Of a DNA stretch of 64,000 nt, positions 60,229-64,000 are shown piece after piece (position 1 is the stretch's first letter; each line of letters opens with the position of its first letter). A program made the position numbers and the translations under genes. The notes beneath the pieces were generated by a model, which saw nothing but the letters and a program-made list of their open reading frames with translations, was not told the DNA's origin and ran no database searches. The stretch is from Burkholderia sp. Ax-1724 (GTDB taxonomy: Bacteria; Pseudomonadota; Gammaproteobacteria; Burkholderiales; Burkholderiaceae). The stretch lies in assembly GCF_011752995.1 (NCBI RefSeq), contig NZ_VWWL01000006.1, positions 248,001-312,000 on the forward strand, in the 5' to 3' direction.

Positions 60229-61164
60229 ATGAATCTCTCCCTCAAACAACTCAAGGTCTTTCTCGGCGTGGCGAACGCATCGAGCTTCACGAAGACCGCG
60301 CAAAGCATGCACCTGAGTCAGGCAGCGCTGAGCGCGATCATCCGCGAGCTCGAAACGCAGCTCAATTGCCGGTTGTTCGAGCGCACCACGCGCACTGTCG
60401 CATTGACGGAAGCGGGCCGGCTGTTCTATCCGACGGCGATGAAAATCGTCGAGACGCTCGAGAAGTCCGTGGTCGAACTCAACGAGCTGGGCCGGCAAAA
60501 GAAGGCATCGCTGCTGCTCGGCTGCACGCCGATGATCGGCGCGAGCCTGATGCCGCAAGTGCTGGCGCGTTTCGCCGAGATCGAGCCGCACGCGCAGATC
60601 GAACTCGTCGACCGGCCACCCAGCGAGTTGCTGAAGATGGTCGAGGAAGGCGATCTCGACGCGGCGTTCGGGATCTTCTTCTCGCAACTGTCCGGCATCG
60701 ATCGCGTGCCGATTTTTCCGACCCGGCTCGTCGTCGTGTCGTCGGCGCTTCATGGTGCGAACGGCATCGGCAACGTGCCGCGCGATGGCGTGCCGTGGCG
60801 CGCGCTCGAAGGGTTGCCGCTCATCACGCTGCCGAAGGACAACCCGCTGCAACGGCTGATCGAAGCATCGCTGTCGAAAGAGGACGTGACGACAGGACGG
60901 CGCACGGTCGTCGGCCATTTGCAGACCGCTATCGCCATGGCGCACGAAGGACTCGGCGTGGCGATCATGCCTTCGTTCTGCGAACATATCTGCCGTCACT
61001 ATCAGGTGCGTATCGACGCGATCCGGCCGGAAGTGGAATTTTCGTTCTATCGGATCACGCGCAGCGGCCGCGATACGCTCCCCGCTCTCGATCAATTCAC
61101 GCAGATGTTCGCGGCGGCGGCCCAGTTGAGTCCGCTAGCCCAGTTCACCGATCCGGTTCATTGA
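60229..61164 (+). CDS. LysR family transcriptional regulator of the catabolic island
   Basis: A 311-residue LTTR. MNLSLKQLKVFLGVANASSF and LSQAALSAIIRELETQLNCR form the DNA-binding domain; the effector domain includes LLLGCTPMIGASLMP at its start and GHLQTAIAMAHEGLGVAIMP later. It belongs to the CynR/CbbR-like general type found with aromatic degradation genes. It lies 225 bases after the UbiD gene in the same direction. It is the only regulator inside the island, so it is the best candidate to control the ubiX-ubiD run and the divergent transporters. Confidence 0.92.
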   Translation: MNLSLKQLKVFLGVANASSFTKTAQSMHLSQAALSAIIRELETQLNCRLFERTTRTVALTEAGRLFYPTAMKIVETLEKSVVELNELGRQKKASLLLGCTPMIGASLMPQVLARFAEIEPHAQIELVDRPPSELLKMVEEGDLDAAFGIFFSQLSGIDRVPIFPTRLVVVSSALHGANGIGNVPRDGVPWRALEGLPLITLPKDNPLQRLIEASLSKEDVTTGRRTVVGHLQTAIAMAHEGLGVAIMPSFCEHICRHYQVRIDAIRPEVEFSFYRITRSGRDTLPALDQFTQMFAAAAQLSPLAQFTDPVH

Positions 61165-61166
61165 CG

Positions 61167-61228
61167 CGGAGCGCCGACCCGGTTCTTCGACCCGATTCTC
61201 CGGCTCGGTGTTCCGGCTCGGCGCTCCG
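61167..61228. repeat. Inverted repeat between convergent genes
   Basis: CGGAGCGCCGA (61167-61177) and TCGGCGCTCCG (61218-61228) are perfect 11-bp arms about 40 bases apart, between the convergent lysR and XdhC-like genes. Possibly a bidirectional transcript end. Confidence 0.45.
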
Positions 61229-61281
61229 GACAATGCGGCTCACGCCCGGCGAGCCGCGCATGACTCAGACGCTTCGCGTCC

Positions 61282-62310
61282 CTATGCGAAACACGCGGGC
61301 CCCGTTTCGGCAGGCGATGCCATGCCTCGCGCCGCTTTCGCCACCGCGACCTGCGACGAGGGCGACATGGCGACGCCGTTCTTCACCGCCGTCACTTCCG
61401 CCAGAATCGATACGGCGATCTCGGGTGGTGTCCTGCTGCCGATATAAATCCCAACCGGCCCGCGCAGCCGCGCCAGTTCCGTCGCGTCGAGATCGAACTC
61501 CCCGAGCCTTTCGCGCCGTGCCGCGTTGTTGCGTCGCGAGCCCAATGCGCCGACGTAGAAAGCACGCGTTTTCAACGCTTCCATCAGCGCGAGATCGTCG
61601 AGCTTCGGATCATGCGTGAGCGCGATCACCGCACAACGTTCGTCGAGCTTCATGTCGAGCACGGCATCGTCGGGCATCGAACGGATCAGCGTGGTGCCGG
61701 GCAGATTCCATGCTTCCGTGTACTCTTCACGCGGATCGCACACCGTCACCTGATAATCGAGTCCGACCGCGATGTTGCACAGGTAGCGCGACAGTTGCCC
61801 CGCGCCGATCACGAGCATCCGGTAGCGCGGTCCGTGTATCGTCACGAGACGCTGGTCGTTGCAGTCCACGCCGTCGGTCATCCGCGCGGGGCCGAGACGC
61901 GCGGCGCCCGTTGCCATGTCGAGCGTGCGCGCCACGAGACGCCCCGACTCGACGGCATAGCACAGCTCGGCGATACCGCTCGCCTCCGTCAGCGGTTCGA
62001 GCACCAGTTGAATCGTCCCGCCGCACGGCAGGCCGAAACGATGCGCTTCGTCGGCCGTGATGCCATATTTGACGACCTCGGGCTTCGTCTGCTCGATGCC
62101 GCGCCGGCGCACGCGATCGATCAGATCGTCCTCGATGCAGCCGCCGGACACGGAGCCCACCACGGTGCCGTCGTCGCGCACCACGAGCATCGCCCCCTCG
62201 GGCCGCGGTGACGACCCCCACGTCCTGACCACCGTCACGAGCAACGCGCGATGCCCCTGTTCGAGCCATCGCGCGCTCGATTTCAATACTTCGAGATTGA
62301 CACTGTCCAC
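61282..62310 (-). CDS. XdhC/CoxI family molybdenum cofactor maturation protein
   Basis: A 342-residue protein. The N-terminal XdhC/CoxI domain is marked by VVRTWGSSPRPEGAMLVV and GSVSGGCIEDDL, and the C-terminal Rossmann-like XdhC_C domain by MLVIGAGQLSRYL, ALTHDPKLDDLALMEAL and YVGALGSRRNN. XdhC proteins bind molybdenum cofactor and assist its sulfuration before insertion into xanthine-dehydrogenase-type enzymes. Next to the molybdenum hydroxylase genes it is very likely the dedicated chaperone. It is on the opposite strand, so it is transcribed separately. Confidence 0.92.
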   Translation of the reverse strand: MDSVNLEVLKSSARWLEQGHRALLVTVVRTWGSSPRPEGAMLVVRDDGTVVGSVSGGCIEDDLIDRVRRRGIEQTKPEVVKYGITADEAHRFGLPCGGTIQLVLEPLTEASGIAELCYAVESGRLVARTLDMATGAARLGPARMTDGVDCNDQRLVTIHGPRYRMLVIGAGQLSRYLCNIAVGLDYQVTVCDPREEYTEAWNLPGTTLIRSMPDDAVLDMKLDERCAVIALTHDPKLDDLALMEALKTRAFYVGALGSRRNNAARRERLGEFDLDATELARLRGPVGIYIGSRTPPEIAVSILAEVTAVKNGVAMSPSSQVAVAKAARGMASPAETGPACFA

Positions 62311-62541
62311 TAGCGATACCTGAATCGTCGTGAATCGACGACAGGTAGTTTAATGGTCGGTTTCAGCAAGGAGAAACGGGGAATATCGATCAGGCGATCG
62401 AAAATGCTGAAGAGTGGCGCCGGCTATTTGCCGATCGCGGCCAGGCAAGCCGGCACTCACCCCAGACGCAGCCGCCCTGCCCTTGACACCGGGCAGCATC
62501 GGCTGCGAATGGGGCACACTGCCTGCACCTGCACGCGCCGA

Positions 62542-64000
62542 TCAGTTGTCCGGATGATTCGCCGTGAAGCTCGTAAATGCACTGTAGGCCGGATTCAGCG
62601 GAGAACCGTTGAGCATGATGCCGTACGTCTCGTCGCCGCTATCGAGCACGTAGTACATCACGGCCTGGATATTGTGCGTCTTGCGGTTCTGATAGAACTC
62701 GCCGAGCTGCGTCGTGATGTAGTTCGCACGATAAGTCTCGGTTTGCTCCGGCCCCGTGTTCCATTCGCTGATGATGAACGGCACGCCATAGCGGGCCTTG
62801 CAGTAGATCGGCAGATCGAAGCCCGGACCCGCGCCGTCCGTGCCGATGGAAAACGCATCGCCATACACCTCGTAGTTGTGCCACGTGGTGATGTCCCAGC
62901 GCACGGTCGGATAGCCGCCGCTGCCATCGGGCTGCATGCCGTCCCACAACGCATCCGCGGCGCCGACATCGGCCACGCAAAAGTTGATGGCGCATTGCGC
63001 GGACGGCTGCACCGACTTCACGCCGTCGATCATGCCGCGCATCACGCCGCGCATCACCGGCCAGTTCGCGTTGTTGAAGTCGGATGCTTTCGTCCCGGCA
63101 TAGGTGAAGCTGACCACGGTCGCGTTCTGTCTCGTCAGCTCGTTGCCGCATTCGTAGAGGGTCACGCCATACGGCTTCAGTGCGCTGGCGATCGTCCGGG
63201 CCACCGTGTAGCCCTGGCTATAAGCCGCCGACTCGCCATTCAGCAGATTGTTGTTGGCGTCGTACACCCCCTGATTGATCATCACGAGCAACGTGATGCC
63301 GGCCGACTGAAAAGCCTGCGCGAGATTGACCACCGCATTCAACTGGGTCGGATCGCTGCTGCAGCCGACGCGATAGCTGGTGCAGCCCATGCCCTTCAGA
63401 ATCGACACCAGTTGTTGCGGCGTGTAGGCGTAGTCGGGGTGACCGTTCATGCCATAGAACATGCCGGGGGACTGCGTGACCGCGAGGCGCGGATCGCTGC
63501 AAGCCAGCCATTGGGCGGCGACGTCCGCATTGACGTAGTACTGGCCGCCGGTTCCGCAATGCCAAACCTTGCCGCCGTACCACAGGACGAGCGACACGTT
63601 GTACGTGTTGCCGACCGGCGAGCCGTTCCGGTAGATAGAGCCGTTGACGAGCGTCCAGATCGCGCCCGCCTTGTCGATGATGTACGGCGACGCGGGCAGC
63701 GTGGTGCCGTCGGCCGAGGTGCCGCCAAGGCGCGGATCGTTGCAGGCCACCCAGTTCGAGCCAGTCCATTGGTAGAACTGACCACCGGTTCCCTCGTGAT
63801 AGATACTGCTGCCATACCACAGGACGAGCGTGACGTTATAGGTGTCCTGAGCTTTCTCGCCGTTGCGATAGACCGATCCCTGCGACAGCGTCCAGACGGC
63901 GCCGGTGTTGTCCGTGATCGACGTGGCGGGCGGAATGGATATGCTGCTCGCGGCGTCCGCGTTCGCGCGTGTCGCCGGATTAGCCGCGGTGCCGGGAGAG
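62542..64000 (-). CDS. Clan GH-A glycoside hydrolase with N-terminal repeats (5' end outside window)
   Basis: The frame stays open to the window edge, so the N-terminus and any signal peptide are missing; about 485 residues are visible. Two tandem repeats of about 75 residues come first, with cores AVWTLSQGSVYRNG...LVLWYG...GQFYQW and AIWTLVNGSIYRNG...LVLWYG...GQYYVN, each ending DPRL. These repeats are known from secreted proteins of soil proteobacteria. The C-terminal part is a TIM-barrel hydrolase: proposed acid/base Glu in LYECGNELTR (codon near 63140) and nucleophile Glu in FIISEWNTGP (codon near 62765). Substrate unknown; plant or microbial polysaccharide is plausible. Confidence 0.8.
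   Translation of the reverse strand, partial: SPGTAANPATRANADAASSISIPPATSITDNTGAVWTLSQGSVYRNGEKAQDTYNVTLVLWYGSSIYHEGTGGQFYQWTGSNWVACNDPRLGGTSADGTTLPASPYIIDKAGAIWTLVNGSIYRNGSPVGNTYNVSLVLWYGGKVWHCGTGGQYYVNADVAAQWLACSDPRLAVTQSPGMFYGMNGHPDYAYTPQQLVSILKGMGCTSYRVGCSSDPTQLNAVVNLAQAFQSAGITLLVMINQGVYDANNNLLNGESAAYSQGYTVARTIASALKPYGVTLYECGNELTRQNATVVSFTYAGTKASDFNNANWPVMRGVMRGMIDGVKSVQPSAQCAINFCVADVGAADALWDGMQPDGSGGYPTVRWDITTWHNYEVYGDAFSIGTDGAGPGFDLPIYCKARYGVPFIISEWNTGPEQTETYRANYITTQLGEFYQNRKTHNIQAVMYYVLDSGDETYGIMLNGSPLNPAYSAFTSFTANHPDN

Noticed and set aside
59157..61619. 820-codon plus-strand frame across ubiD, lysR and intergenic DNA
   Set aside because: Out of phase with both real genes, crosses their boundaries and shows no domain.

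Overview
The window is about 64 kb of high-GC DNA with gene content and start-codon habits typical of Burkholderiales (Paraburkholderia/Burkholderia/Caballeronia type). Pointers are a complete hut operon run by a HutC repressor, ArgP next to a LysE exporter, a double-length UvrA, trimeric porins, AAHS-type aromatic acid transporters and many LysR regulators. The assignment to order is inferred from protein character only. No rRNA, tRNA, CRISPR array, insertion sequence or prophage was recognised. Both window ends cut genes (pdxY on the left, a secreted glycoside hydrolase on the right).

Layout. 1-4.6 kb: pdxY (3' part), an unrecognised acidic protein, a DUF3857/transglutaminase-like exported protein overlapping a helix-turn-helix protein, and a 45-residue secreted His-rich peptide with its own terminator. 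4.8-12.4 kb: histidine utilisation operon hutH-hutC-hutU-hutD-hutI-hutF on the minus strand, with a promoter carrying two HutC-type operators; hutG is not in the window. 12.4-23.5 kb: LysR/epimerase pair, DUF899 protein, NCS2 purine permease, PRC-barrel lipoprotein overlapping an MFS gene, argP/lysE, an atypical RmlC-like epimerase and a GlxA-type AraC regulator, followed by about 680 bp of AT-rich DNA with several perfect dyads. 24.1-30.5 kb: a 2003-residue UvrA with four ABC modules, its terminator, and a promoter whose spacer is filled by a near-consensus LexA box. 30.6-44.2 kb: metabolic and regulatory genes, including two LysR/SDR divergent modules that are paralogous to each other, a TPR-glycosyltransferase, cheV, an asparaginase and a YWTD beta-propeller.

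44.3-62.3 kb is the most interesting part: an apparent catabolic island for an aromatic or heteroaromatic acid. Two translationally coupled AAHS symporters and a porin lie on the minus strand. Divergently transcribed are a UbiX-type prenyl-FMN synthase, an FAD aromatic monooxygenase, a VOC metalloenzyme with an intact H-H-E triad, a fumarylacetoacetase homologue, an alpha/beta hydrolase, a three-subunit molybdenum hydroxylase with a CoxG-like partner, a crotonase-fold protein lacking one catalytic Glu, and a UbiD-type decarboxylase. A LysR gene and a XdhC-like molybdenum cofactor protein close the block. The combination does not match any pathway I can name with confidence. It shares parts with 2,5-furandicarboxylate/furoate catabolism and with hydroxybenzoate or pyridine-carboxylate routes, but no CoA ligase is present.

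Most long open frames antisense to these genes are GC-driven shadows and were left out. Start codons were chosen by ribosome-binding sites, overlaps and known family N-termini; several genes use GTG or TTG.
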